Positions 50,024 to 60,757 of a DNA stretch of 64,000 nt are shown one piece after another. The position numbers and the translations under genes are program-made. The notes beneath the pieces were generated by a model. It did no database searches, was not told the DNA's origin, and saw only the letters and a list, made by a program, of their open reading frames with translations. How positions within the stretch are numbered: the stretch's first letter is position 1; each line of letters opens with the position of its first letter. Source of the DNA: Musa acuminata AAA Group (Eukaryota; Streptophyta; Magnoliopsida; Zingiberales; Musaceae); the NCBI RefSeq assembly GCF_036884655.1, contig NC_088335.1, forward strand, positions 41,251,001 to 41,315,000, written 5' to 3'.

Positions 50024-51519
50024 TGTTGGGGAATCATGGGGGGGCGACATCATATGCGCAGCGGAAGAACAAGAAAACAAAAATCCCCGATTCCCAAAAA
50101 GATGTTCGTCGTCGTGCGAAGATTGGTGCGCAAAAATCCGCAAAACACAAAACTGCGTATAGAGATTGTGTTACCTAGGGAGATCGTATATCCCTGTTTC
50201 CTTGCAGATCCTTAGGAGAGGGTGAAGGAGGTCAAGCGTCCTCCTCTCTAGCGGTGATCCACATAGCAGGGTTGCGACGACGCTCCTCAAAACTCCAAAC
50301 CTACTCTAAGGTGGAGAGGGAGAGGAGAATAGGAAAGGCAAGCAAAGACTCTAGCCTATGAGGCTGTGAATCCCTCCTATTTATAGAGATCCCATGTCAA
50401 ACCCTAATGGGTCCTTCCCTAGTGGGTATTGGATCTGCATCCAATAAGACAAGGGCTCCGTCGGATATCTCATATCCGAACCTCTACTCATCGCAATGCC
50501 TACCATATGTGTGTGACCCTCTAGGCCCAATATCGAGCTGGCCGTGAGTCATACCTGTCAGAACTCCTTCTAACTCAGTGAATTATTATCTCTGTAATAA
50601 TTCACTCAACTCATCGACTACGGACGTACTAGGCCACTACGCCATAGTCCCCAGACGATACAGGGGAATCCAATCCATTGGACCTGTCTGTCCTCAGTTA
50701 CCATGTACCTATAGTCCCTCATCCATCTAATATCCCAGAGACCGTATATCGAGCATGATGCTGTCAGACCCATACGGTTTCTACTCGAGTCTCGCTCTAA
50801 TCGGATTCTCCCGGAGAACTCTTTCTCTCTCAACCCGAATGACCCTGGCCAGGGATTTGTTTGAGCAAGAACACATGGGATATTCCTCTTATGACGCTGA
50901 GAGTGGATGATCCTCTGTCGACACTCAATAGCCCTCGTAAGGTCGACTACCACTCCCAATGACCAGTTGTACTAGATCTGGGATAGCCAAACCTATAAGT
51001 CTGGTATCAAAGAGTGGAGCACTCATACAGGACATCCTTGGTGTCTCAAGTCTAAGGACCAGATACACCACTAGGACTACGGAATCGCTGTCTGACAATA
51101 AGGCATCATCAACCATCCAGCATTCCGTAAGCGGATCAATCAGTGAACTCATTCTCCAATGAGCACCTGTACTGTATCCCTAGTGTCCCTACACGAGCAG
51201 CTATGAGACCAGCTGCATCCATCATATGGACGGGTATACAGCACACCAGTCTATCCGGTTATCACGATGTCCCTCTCGAGTAACCTATGACCGGGATTAT
51301 TTAGGATATGTGTTTAAAGGTGAATCGATCTCATTATCGTGATCTCATCACGATCCGATTCCCATTGCACAAATCCAAGGACATCACAATATATATATAT
51401 GCATTTATGCAATAGTTATAAAGTGATATACGCCAAAATATAATAAGCAAAAAGATTCTGTATCAAGTCACACGTTCCATCACTCACGTCATTGGCTTGC
51501 TGGGCACCTATGACTAGCA
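50024..51519 (-). repeat. 5' LTR of element F (1496 bp)
   Basis: Same borders as the 3' LTR (minus TGCTAG...CCCAACA). TATA box (minus TATAAATA) at 50385-50378. One TA-dinucleotide indel separates the two LTR lengths. Confidence 0.93.
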
Positions 51520-51524
51520 AGCAC
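51520..51524. repeat. target-site duplication of element F, right copy
   Basis: AGCAC directly after the final CTAGCA of element F; the partner is at 42900-42904. Confidence 0.88.
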
Positions 51525-51990
51525 TTGGTAGAAGTTTTTCTGATTTTGAACTTGTTAACAAGATCTTAATATCACTTTCTAAAACTTGGGATTCAAAAGT
51601 AACGATTATTCAAGAATCAAAAAACTTGAACTATTTCCCTCTTGAAGAACTTATAGGGTCTTTGATAACCTATGAAATGACATGCAATGCACGTAAAGAA
51701 CTCAGGAACAACCTTCTAAAGAACAGGAAGGATTTCGGACTAAGAACAATCAAAGACCACTTGAGCATAAGCTCAAGTGATGGTGAACTTGAACTCACTA
51801 TAAAATTTAAAAATTTTATTAAACAAGAATTGAAGAACAAAAATAAACTTTTAAAAAGAACGAACCTACTTGCTATGAACGCAAGAAGAAGGAAGAACTT
51901 TGGGATGAATCGAGCTCCTCCAAAGATGAGATGAAAATCAACAAAGGCGAGGTGGCAAACTATGCCTTAATAGTGTTCAACGATGATGTA
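51525..51990 (+). pseudogene. gag, 3' part (element E)
   Basis: Resumes the Gag broken at 42904: SFSDFELVNKIL (about 51530-51570), NLNYFPLEELIGSLITYEMTC, KELRNNLLKNRKDFG, then KNFIKQELKNKNK and a degraded linker with DEMKINKGEVANYALIVF. The zinc knuckle is mostly lost. Coding similarity ends near 51990, and no pol follows. Confidence 0.78.
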
Positions 51991-54189
51991 ATCGAAACCC
52001 CCTTAATTTATTTTGAAATTATATGATGCTTTTCTTGATTTTTTTATTTTTAAAAAATTTATTTTTCTTGAAAATTATATGTTTAATAATGTAATAAAAA
52101 TATAAAAAATTAAGAATCATGCTTATCCTTCTAGTAATGATCATAAAAATTACATGTGATAAACAAACAAAATGATATTGATTAAAAATGTCTTATAAAA
52201 TCATACTTGATGTTTTAATAATGTAATCTTCATGATTTTCGTATTCCTTGTGATTAAAAATGCTTCATTTTTAATGAAATCATGCATGATAATTTAATGC
52301 ATAATGATCATGCTTAATAAGTTTATCTTTCGAAATGATGCATGATGATTTTTGTGATTTATGGATTATTGATTTTCACAGTAATAAAAGTGGCTTTTCG
52401 GTTATAAGCAAGATGGATGGTTTTTATAACGGAATTTATTTTTCGATCCTAAATGTTGATGCATGTTTTTATTTGGCATAAATGAAAAAAGGCATGCTAA
52501 TATGAAATCAATCACTTAAAATGAAACACATAAAAAGGAAAATATATTATCATTGGAATTAAAATAATGAATCAATTTATGTTATGAAGTTTGTGAATCA
52601 TGAAATTGATTTTGATGAATCTATTTGTATCATTTTTATGAATCTCTTAAAATTGACTTTGTTGATTTAACAAGTTGAATGATTTGAAGATAAATGATGA
52701 TTTTTCTCTTGATTATAACTTGTGATATATTTTTTTAATAATCATCTTAATTTTGAACTCCTATGTTTCTTCTTACCATTTATCTAAAACAGAGAGATTA
52801 ATGAATCTATCTTTTTTATAATCTCTTGAAAATACTTTTGATTTGATGATTTAAATATGAATAAGTTTTATCTTGATTATTCGAGATTTATAACTTGATA
52901 TTTCTGCTTAAATCAACATTTTATATGCATGAATTGAAATATTTTTCTCCTAAGTTTTTTTTACGATTTACTAAAGAGAATATCTTTTTCGAAATTCATG
53001 ACTTAAAATTTTTTTTGAATATCTTTTATTATTTGATCTCCTAAAATTTTCTTTTGATTATTTAAGAGGAGGTTTTTCAAAAGAAATCATATCTTTTGGT
53101 ATTCACATGATCTTATCTTTCATGATATGATTTTTATGTAATTTCTTATATTCATCACCCAATTAATTTTTCTTAAAACATAGATGAAATGAATGTGATG
53201 AAATAAAAATATGTATGAAATACAAATGAGAAGTTATTATCATGACAGGATGCAATGTAATTTGACAATTAGATACCATCATGATTTAAAATGCATATAA
53301 TGTATATCATGAATGCTTTAAATGATAAATGTTTGGTATCATGATCAAAATATTGATAAATGCTTAAAAATTTTAATGTTTTAGTATCATGGATGATATG
53401 CTCATAATGATGATTGATTTATTTTTCGATATCGTGCATGAAAAATTAAATGTAAGGTTTTGAAATTGTGCATGTTGTAAATTGAAACTATAATGATCCA
53501 CAAACATATTGAAATAAGGTTGATACTTTACCCTTGTCATGATTTGAAGATTATAGTAAAGGGAAATGAATTACACTATTGTATTATTATTCTCTTCTAT
53601 TTGACAATGACATAGGAGGAGCAAATTTTGCTAGCTTACTAGCTAGCTTGCATACTTCAAGAAGAAGCAAAAGTGCTATCTTGCAAATCACAAGAGAAGC
53701 AATGTGTGCTAAGTTACACATTTCAAGAAGAGGCAAAAAGGCTATCTTGAACATCTCAAAATTGCTAGCCTACATGTTCTAATATAATGTAGAACTTGCT
53801 ATCTTGAACATCACCAAAAATTACTATCTTGCCTATCTCAAAAAGCAAAACATGCTAACTTGCACATCTAGTAAAATTTACAAACTTGCATATTTCAAGA
53901 AGCAAGAGTTACTTTCTCGAACATCTTAAATTTGCTAGCTTGCATGATGATAAAATTTGATATTTATTATGCAACAATTTGAACTTGTATGTTTAAACAC
54001 TTGATAGTGGTACTTCTTCTTTTTGTTGATAACAAAGGGGGAGAAGTATGATGTTATGCATAAATTTATAATAACATGTTGCTTGGATTTTTGAATCTAA
54101 GAGCTTCTATCAATATGGCATATTGATAGGGGGAGTTTATTTAAATCCGTGAGTTTAGTAAACTCCATCATCAATTGGTTGTCATCATC
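51991..54189 (+). other. AT-rich 3' tail of element E
   Basis: Very AT-rich, dominated by ATGAT/TTGATT-like strings, with no supported ORF. 53610-53960 contains degenerate 35-40-base repeats of GCTAGCTTGCA...TTCAAGAAG type. Near 54020 TTTTTGTTGATAACAAAG precedes GGGGGAGAAG, a motif shared with the tail of element C. Confidence 0.65.
53610..53960 (+). repeat. degenerate short tandem repeats in tail of E
   Basis: Phrases like GCTAGCTTGCA, CTATCTTGAACATC and TTTCAAGAAG(AA)GCAAA recur about eight times at 35-45-base intervals. The units vary too much to define an exact period. Confidence 0.6.
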
Positions 54190-54203
54190 AAAAAGGGAGA
54201 GAT
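54190..54203 (+). promoter_or_regulatory. polypurine tract, element E
   Basis: AAAAAGGGAGAGAT directly precedes the TGTTGAATCTC start of the 3' LTR. Confidence 0.8.
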
Positions 54204-54271
54204 TGTTGAATCTCAGATTTTGATGATGAAACCAATTGATGAGTGTTTATGATTTAATCTACATTTTGAGT
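54204..54271 (+). repeat. 3' LTR of element E, first 68 bp only
   Basis: TGTTGAATCTCAGATTTTG onward matches the 5' LTR (40906 on) for 68 bases, then stops at the TG of LTR G. Confidence 0.83.
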
Positions 54272-55741
54272 TGTTAGGATCAAGTGCACTAAGAGGGGGG
54301 GGGGGGGGGGGGCTTGAATTAGTGCAGCAGAAAACTTTCGACTATTAAAACTGCATTCGTACGATAAAAGTGATTTCGATAGAAAAACCGATTCGTAAAT
54401 CACTTTAACTTGTGATCTAGAGAGATATAGTTAAAGTGAATCTATGAAGGCAGTTTGCAGTTATGATGGAAATTAAAATGTAAGCACAAACTGAAATATG
54501 ATGTTCGTACGATAAAACTGATTTACGTCTAAACGTCGATTCGGAAAATACTGAACTTTGAAACACGATCGTAAATGCGCAGAAGGTAGTAAGCTATTGA
54601 GGAGGTTTGCAGTAAAGATAATATGCTCAAAGTAAATGCAAACCGAGATTTAGAGTGGTTCGATCAATCTTGACCTACATCCACTTTTGGCTTCCTCCAC
54701 AGATTAGGTCACCGATGTCCACTAGAGGTCTTCCTTCAATAGGCGAAGGCCAACCACCCTTTTACAGTTTCACTCCTTTTGACGGGCTTAGGAGACAACC
54801 CTTACAAAAATTTCTCTCCTCTCTTGAAAGATCAAAATGTGGAAGAAAAGAGGGAGGAGAACTTCTAGCATTTACAACACTTTTGAGCTCTAAAAATCAC
54901 AGAGTAAAATTGGATTTTCTGTGCTTTTGGGTTACCCTTTCATTGCTGAAAGGGTGGGGTATTTATAGGCCCCAACCCAGTTTGAATTTCGAGCTTGAAA
55001 CTGTCATCTCCTAGAATTTCGGGGTCTGGCGGTTGCACCGCCTGACTAGGGCGGTTGCACCGCTTGGCAGAGCTCGAAGACTGAGCCTCTAGGCAGTGCC
55101 ACCTCCTATCAGGGGCGGTTGCACCGCTTGGCAAAGCTCGGAGACTGAGCCTTTGGGTGATGCCACCGCCTGACAAGGGCGGTTGCACCGCTTGGTAGAG
55201 CTCGAAGACCGAGCTCAGGCGGTTGCACCGCCCTGTCTTGCTCAGAGACTGAGCCCAGGCGGTGCCACCGCCTAGCTGGGGCGGTTGCACCGCCCAGTCT
55301 CGCTTGGAGATTGAGCCTAGGTGGTGCCACCGCATGGCTAGGGTGGTTGCACCGCCCAGTCTCGCTCGGAGACTGCCTCCTGGGCGGTGACACCGCCGAC
55401 CCTAGCGGTGCCACCGCTTGGCAAGAATTCTGGTCCGAATGGGTTGATCTATTCGACCCAATTTGGATCTATCAAGGGCCCAATTGCTCCCAAATTAAGT
55501 TAATGGGATCACCTCCCATTCCTAACTTAATCTACATGCTAACTACGATATTTCTTAAGACATTTATTGCAACTTGCTCCGGTGTGTCAATCGCTTCTTT
55601 CGGCGAGCTTCCGGCGAACATCCGACGAACCTTCGGCGATGCTCCGGCAGACTTCCGACAAACTCCTGGACTTGCGATGATCCACTTGGCGAGTTCCGAT
55701 GAGCTTCTTTGGCAAGCTCCTGGACTTCTCGGATTTGTTCC
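54272..55741 (-). repeat. LTR G (SIRE-like), truncated by fusion to organelle-like DNA
   Basis: On the + strand it starts TGTTAGGATCAAG, the inverted end of an LTR like D1, and includes an 18-base G run (54295-54312), a TATA box (minus TATAAATA at 54967-54960) and the GC-module array (55028-55430). Similarity to LTR D1 ends at GGATTTGTTCCG (about 55741), where organelle-like sequence begins. The rest of U3 and any internal region are missing. Confidence 0.83.
55028..55430 (-). repeat. 62-bp tandem array of palindromic GC modules in LTR G
   Basis: GGCGGTTGCACCGCC-type modules occur in pairs about 22 bases apart (for example 55028/55050, 55091/55113, 55155/55178, 55259/55282) at a period of about 62 bases. 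More modules keep the full palindrome here than in D1. Part of the array (from 55332) is repeated at 60758 onward. Confidence 0.83.
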
Positions 55742-56217
55742 GCTCTTCATGCTTGGTTCCGCTCTTCTTCTAACAGCAGGAGTGCCGTGTTACTCTTGTC
55801 AGAGCCTTTTTCTTGGTGATTTATAGCCCTTGGAATAAAACAAACACCTATGACTCGTTGTCTCAATCATAACTTCAAACATAAGCTCAAAGTGGATAGG
55901 GAAGGAAAGGATGGACCCCCGGGGAAGCTTAAGAGATTTTTTCGCCAGAGGGTTAGGTTCCATCGACGAGTGATAAAAGGAACGAGAGACCGTAGGCTCC
56001 GTGAGGATCAGGACGCGGCGTAAGGTTGAAGCACATGGGCATCTATAAGCCGGTGTAGCTAAGCGAAGAGAAGAGGAAGAACAAAAAGCATTCCTCCTTA
56101 CAAGCTAATCAAATTCCATTTGTCTCTTTCAAGGGTGAAGAATTCGGATGGATTAAGCCATTGATCATAGGTCAAGGACGGAACGATTCATTCCTACAAA
56201 GAAAGAGATGGAGAGAA
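55332..56217. repeat. 886-bp direct repeat X, left copy
   Basis: Matches 60758-61643 at an offset of 5426 bases; by eye the only difference I found is A/G in GGGCATCTATAAGCC near 56040. It spans the end of LTR G and the start of the organelle-like DNA, and contains the unoccupied form of the insertion site of element H at 55332-55336 (GCATG). Confidence 0.9.
55742..56217. other. organelle-like (probably mitochondrial) segment, left copy
   Basis: Composition and style change from retroelement to even-base, stop-rich sequence typical of plant mitochondrial intergenic DNA. It is repeated at 61168-61643, where it continues for 2.4 kb. No organellar gene is recognised. Origin is inferred. Confidence 0.5.
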
Positions 56218-56635
56218 GCGTGCGGCACCCTCGCGCGTCCGTCCGCAAAGGTCAGCCTCCCCGAAGCCTCCCATTGTCCCTTAGGACCAACAAAAGAGAG
56301 AACGGGTTAAAGAGAACGCCTCAATCGGGATCCACAAGCAAACATGTCCGAAAAACACTTCATAGACAATGCAAATTACAAACAGACTTTACAAGCTCTG
56401 AATAGTGGCACAACAAAGGGTAAAATGGTCCATTACAGACCGAAAAGCTCTCGAACGTGTCCACATGACACAACCTTTATTTACAAGCCTAAAGAGGCCA
56501 CCAACCCAACTAAAATGGGACTATTAAGCCTTCGGCCGCCCCTTTACATTCTGTACAAGGCATGAACATGCCAAAAGACAACGGACAGACATAAGCATTA
56601 CATCCAACATCTTGTTTAGAAGTTTGTCCGTTACA
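56218..56635 (-). repeat. 3' LTR of element H, outer 29 bp missing
   Basis: Matches 60340-60757 base for base by eye. The TGTCACGACC end present at 60311 is absent; instead it is joined to the end of repeat X at GAGAGAA/GCGTGCGG. Confidence 0.87.
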
Positions 56636-56648
56636 TTCTCCCCCACTT
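56636..56648 (-). promoter_or_regulatory. polypurine tract, element H
   Basis: Minus-strand AAGTGGGGGAGAA directly upstream of TGTAACGG, the start of the 3' LTR. Confidence 0.8.
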
Positions 56649-59600
56649 ATCCCTTCGACGTCCTCGTCGAAGCCTTTGTGAACACTGCAACTCTTCGCCT
56701 TTGCTGAGTCTTCAATCTTCCGCTCCAGCTGCAATGCGCCTCCTGGCTCCCAGCTGCTCTCCGCTGCTGTTTCTGAGTAGTCGAACCTTTGATCCGCCAT
56801 GCTGCTTCAACTCGCCAATGACTCTAACTCTGGTGTGGGGTTGGCTGAGTTGTATTGATCCTCGTTGATTCCTGCGGATCCACCAAATGAAGGAAAAGAC
56901 CATTCTTACTGCGCCAGTTTCTCAAAATTTCCACATGCTGCTTGAACTGGGTGGATGCTTGTTGGAGCTTTAACGAGCATCGCCTCGCAAACTTCTGAAG
57001 TTTTGGGTCCTTCCTCCACAAAATCTACTCATTGACTCTTCTTTCAGTTAGTTGTCACATCCAAGTAGGTTCGCATCACTTCCGCTTTCGATTGGCATTT
57101 CGTTGGGAAATGAAGCGGACAATCTACTCTCAGTAGCACTGATCACCGTTGGTGAGGATTTTGACAACTATTGTCTTCCATTATCTTCGAAGGGTCTTTG
57201 AACTTGTGCAGAGCTCCTCTGCTGGATAGATAAGAGAACTGGGGTACTCGGTTTCGCCCATTCTCTTAAGAGTTGAGAAGGCAAAGGTTACTTGACTTCG
57301 CCCGCCTCCTCGAGGTTGTACTTCATGCATCGAGCTGGTTACTGGCCTTCGCCTGCTCTTTGCTCACACTTCTGAAGCACTTGAAGTGTTTGCACTCCTT
57401 GCGTTGAGTTAGCTACTGTGATTCACCTTCTCAATGCCATTGAACTTCTGGAATGCAGGAAGTTTTCACCCCAACTTGGAGTAATTCTCTGATAGATGAG
57501 GTCGCCTCTGGGATTGTACCGTCTTCTCCATCAACCCTGCCGCCTACTCCACTGAGTAGCAAAGGTACAGCACCACGTACTGCCTGCTTCGTTCCTTGGT
57601 CGTGCACTCTTGCATGACCCGAAGTCCTTCACTTACGGCTATCTTGATGAGAAACTTGTTGACACCGGTCTTACGAAGTTTCTTGGCCTCTGCCCTTCAG
57701 CCTTGTCTCGGTACTTGGAGATTGCCTCTGCATGCTCCACCTCCTCGGCCCCTTTCACGACCAAGCGCTCTCCCTCCGTGAGAGCAAGGGATCAATGACT
57801 TGCACGGAAGTCCCGCCTCTGCGGTACCATGGCGCTGCCATGCCCATGGCCCTACTATCCGTCGCTTCGCCTCTGTATCCCTTTCCTTCACAATCAGTAG
57901 AGATGTCTCCGTGGCACTCCTCTGAGTCCACCTCCATTCTAACTGATGCTTGATTTTGGGTAGCTAAGTCCCTCTGGACTCATCGTCGCTTCCTCGCCCC
58001 TTTCGACCTCCTGCTTCAACACCTCTGTGTTCTCCAAGCAGTCTGTTTGGTCGATGGAAAGACAGACTGCAACTCCCATGCATGGCCTCTGCCATCACAT
58101 TGTAGGGTTTGCACCAATTCTGTTCTCCTTAGCTTCCTTGGTAGCAACGTTCGCTTACTCGACCTTGTCCTCTGACTTGTCGGGCTCCCTTAAGCGAATA
58201 TGAGCTCTGGAGCAGTCCAACTCTCCAGCTGCTTCGATCATACCTCTGCATGATCAAGTCCCTCTCATGGGACTCACTGGTACTTGCATTCGAACTCTTC
58301 CCTTGGTGGAACCCAGCCCCCATATGCTGATGACCAAGGTTTTCATCCGATGCAAAATTCGGTGCACGCTCGGAAGACCCGCCTCTGCGGTACCATGGCC
58401 TTCACTCCTTGAATCCATAGCCCTTCTTGCCGTCGTGTTGTTCACCAAAGCGGAGCTCCCAGTAGCTCCCGATCATACCTCCATATGATCTCATCCCTCA
58501 CGGGACTATGTCGTGTGTGTCGCATTGCCACGAACTGTTCCACCACGATCCGCTGCACCATGTCGCCTCCTGGTGACATCTCCATTGCATTCTGATCCTT
58601 GTGGAATAAACTCGAATTGTGAACCCTCCATGTGTGGCCTCCGCCAATACATCGCAGGGTCTCCTCCACCTTCGATTTTGTTCGCTCCTTTGGCAATCGA
58701 CCTTCACCCACCCACTCTTGGGTCACACCTAGATGAAGCACCGCTCTAGGACAGTCCGTCGCCTAGTAGCTCCCGAAGTCCACCGACTTCGCTGTAATTT
58801 GTGCACCATTGCCTGGATCCTGGGCCTCTGCCCCTACCAGCACAATCTCCGCTGCGCACTGCTTCCTTCATAGCAACTCGAATGGCAACACTGTGGCATA
58901 TTCTTCAAGAGTACCCGCCTCTGCGTCCTCTTGCCCCGTGCTAAGGCCTTCTGTACCCAACTTCGCCTTCGCAAATTGAGTCGCCTTAGTTCCTCCATCG
59001 AATGCTCCTCCGAGATAAGGTGCATGTGCCCTGAAGCTCCCTTCGTCTTTGGCACCATGCAAGATGAGTCCGCTCTGTTAGAATGAAGGACCCAGGGAAC
59101 AGCATGATTCTACTCCTGCCTCTGCAAGAGTTCATGTCCTTGACCTCTGTCTAGGGAAAGCGCTGTGCCTCTGCTCCATGTTCCAACTTCTATACTGGCT
59201 CCCTTCATGCGGCTTGGGTACTTCGCCAAGTTACACCCAAGGTGCTCCGCTCCTCGTTTTTGCATTGAGTCGATGGTGGCCCTCGCGCCCACCATTCCAC
59301 GGGTCAACCCTCCCTTGAGTCCGATCTCCATATCGACTCCAAGTGTGCCTCCATTTGAGTTGCTTTGGGTCGCTCCCCCACTTGATCTCGCAATGCATCC
59401 ACCAATGCATTCTCTCAAGCGAGATCATGCGACGACTCCTCGCCGCTTGCTCAGTCCATCGAGCTTCGTGGAGTTGTTGTTTGTGAGGTACTCCTCCTCA
59501 ACATGTGAAGTCCGTCTCACATGATTCTCCCTCTGGAGAGCTGAGACTTATCCCTCCTGGATAACTGTCTCGTTGGAGCAACATCTCTCTTCGTTTCGGA

Positions 59601-60294
59601 GACCACCATCCCCTTGGACTACTCCGATCTGCTGAACAAACTGTGCATTGTTCTGCCTCTTGCAAACGCACTTACTAGATTGCGCCTCCACGTCAATACA
59701 GCCACCGCTGCACCCCTCAAGGCCTAGCAACATGCTGAACTCGTTGCACACTTCAGCCTCCTCCGGACGTATCCTTCGCATGTCGAAGAGAAAGTTTCAA
59801 TGCTCCATGGCGCCGAGTCTCGACCGCCTTGGGATGGCCACGAACAATCCATCGTCCGCATACAAGCCCATGCATGAGTACCGAATTCTTCGAGTTAGCA
59901 ATTCCCCTCACCTCTGTGAGCTTTGCACAACTCTTTCGGTCGCTGAGCAACTCATTCCACTTTGCATGGTCTCGTCCTTTGCCAAGCGCCTCGCTTGCCT
60001 TGAGCACCATCAAGTAAAGTTGTCAACGTTGAGCCGTAGCTCAAACTCAGCCATCCCAACCTTTGTGCGCTCCAAATTCTTCCAAGCTTGCCTGTTCTCG
60101 TGGTGCCTCTTGCGCAAAGGGTTGGCCTTTCCTCTGAATGCCAATCTTAGATGCCCGCTCCTCTGAGCGACTCTTTTCCCTACATCTCCATGCCCGTTTT
60201 CCCTCAAACGGTCGCGCGTGTGCTGACTGCCCTCAACGCAGCCCCGCTAGGTCCTCCACGTTTGCATGTCAAGTGTTTCTATGAGTGCTTGTCC
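56649..60294 (-). other. interior of element H, no recognised coding region
   Basis: Roughly even base composition, with many overlapping frames of 60-170 codons on both strands (for example 59648-60166 + and 59110-59418 -). None contains a zinc knuckle, protease, integrase or RT motif. CCGCCTCTGCGGTACCATGG-like phrases occur near 57810 and 58378, so there is some internal repetition. It may be a captured host sequence or a decayed gag. Confidence 0.6.
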
Positions 60295-60307
60295 CGCTCT
60301 GATACCA
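60295..60307 (-). promoter_or_regulatory. primer-binding site, element H
   Basis: Minus-strand TGGTATCAGAGCG, exact for the initiator Met-tRNA, three bases inside the LTR border. Confidence 0.9.
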
Positions 60308-60310
60308 CAC

Positions 60311-60757
60311 TGTCACGACCTTAGCTGGTTTTGCCTAAGGCGTGCGGCACCCTCGCGCGTCCGTCCGCAAAGGTCAGCCTCCCCGAAGCCTCCCATTGTC
60401 CCTTAGGACCAACAAAAGAGAGAACGGGTTAAAGAGAACGCCTCAATCGGGATCCACAAGCAAACATGTCCGAAAAACACTTCATAGACAATGCAAATTA
60501 CAAACAGACTTTACAAGCTCTGAATAGTGGCACAACAAAGGGTAAAATGGTCCATTACAGACCGAAAAGCTCTCGAACGTGTCCACATGACACAACCTTT
60601 ATTTACAAGCCTAAAGAGGCCACCAACCCAACTAAAATGGGACTATTAAGCCTTCGGCCGCCCCTTTACATTCTGTACAAGGCATGAACATGCCAAAAGA
60701 CAACGGACAGACATAAGCATTACATCCAACATCTTGTTTAGAAGTTTGTCCGTTACA
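60311..60757 (-). repeat. 5' LTR of element H (447 bp)
   Basis: + strand TGTCACGACC to GTCCGTTACA, i.e. TG...CA in inverted reading. Followed by GCATG and then the GC-module array of LTR G. Confidence 0.88.

Larger units (their letters stand above)
42905..51519 (-). mobile_element. Element F: complete Ty1/copia element with TSD (8615 bp)
   Basis: Two nearly identical LTRs (42905-44398 and 50024-51519), a primer site, a 1.8-kb leader, gag, protease, integrase, RT-RNase H and a purine tract are all present on the minus strand, flanked by AGCAC. The LTRs differ by about 28 substitutions by eye (about 1.9%), nearly all transitions, so the insertion is fairly recent. LTR length and Gag wording (LTGPNYTDWLRNLRI) suggest an Angela-type element; this placement is tentative. 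Pol has a few frameshifts and stops. Confidence 0.93.
40906..54271 (+). mobile_element. Element E: SIRE/Maximus-like, gag only, interrupted by F and G
   Basis: The + strand carries a 5' LTR (40906-42401), primer site, gag (42472-42899 continuing at 51525), a long AT-rich tail, a polypurine tract and the first 68 bases of the 3' LTR (54204-54271). Element F splits gag, and LTR G cuts the 3' LTR. No protease, integrase or RT sequence exists between gag and the tail, so E is a non-autonomous derivative. Its left border lies inside gag of D2. Confidence 0.85.
56218..60757 (-). mobile_element. Element H: non-coding LTR retrotransposon
   Basis: The LTRs at 56218-56635 and 60311-60757 are almost identical; next to them are a Met-tRNA primer site (60295-60307) and a purine tract (56636-56648). 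The 3.7-kb interior has no gag or pol motif in any frame, only scattered short frames, so it resembles a large non-autonomous (LARD-type) element. The left LTR lacks its outer 29 bases. GCATG at the right border (60758-60762) is the likely target-site duplication. Confidence 0.82.

Noticed and set aside
49458..50215. Ala/Pro/Arg-rich frames of 85-218 codons
   Set aside because: GC-rich leader of element F; several frames on both strands are open by composition, with no domain or conserved start.
59110..60166. Frames of 102-172 codons in element H
   Set aside because: Frames overlap on both strands and show no known motif. Both LTRs identify the region as the interior of a non-coding element.
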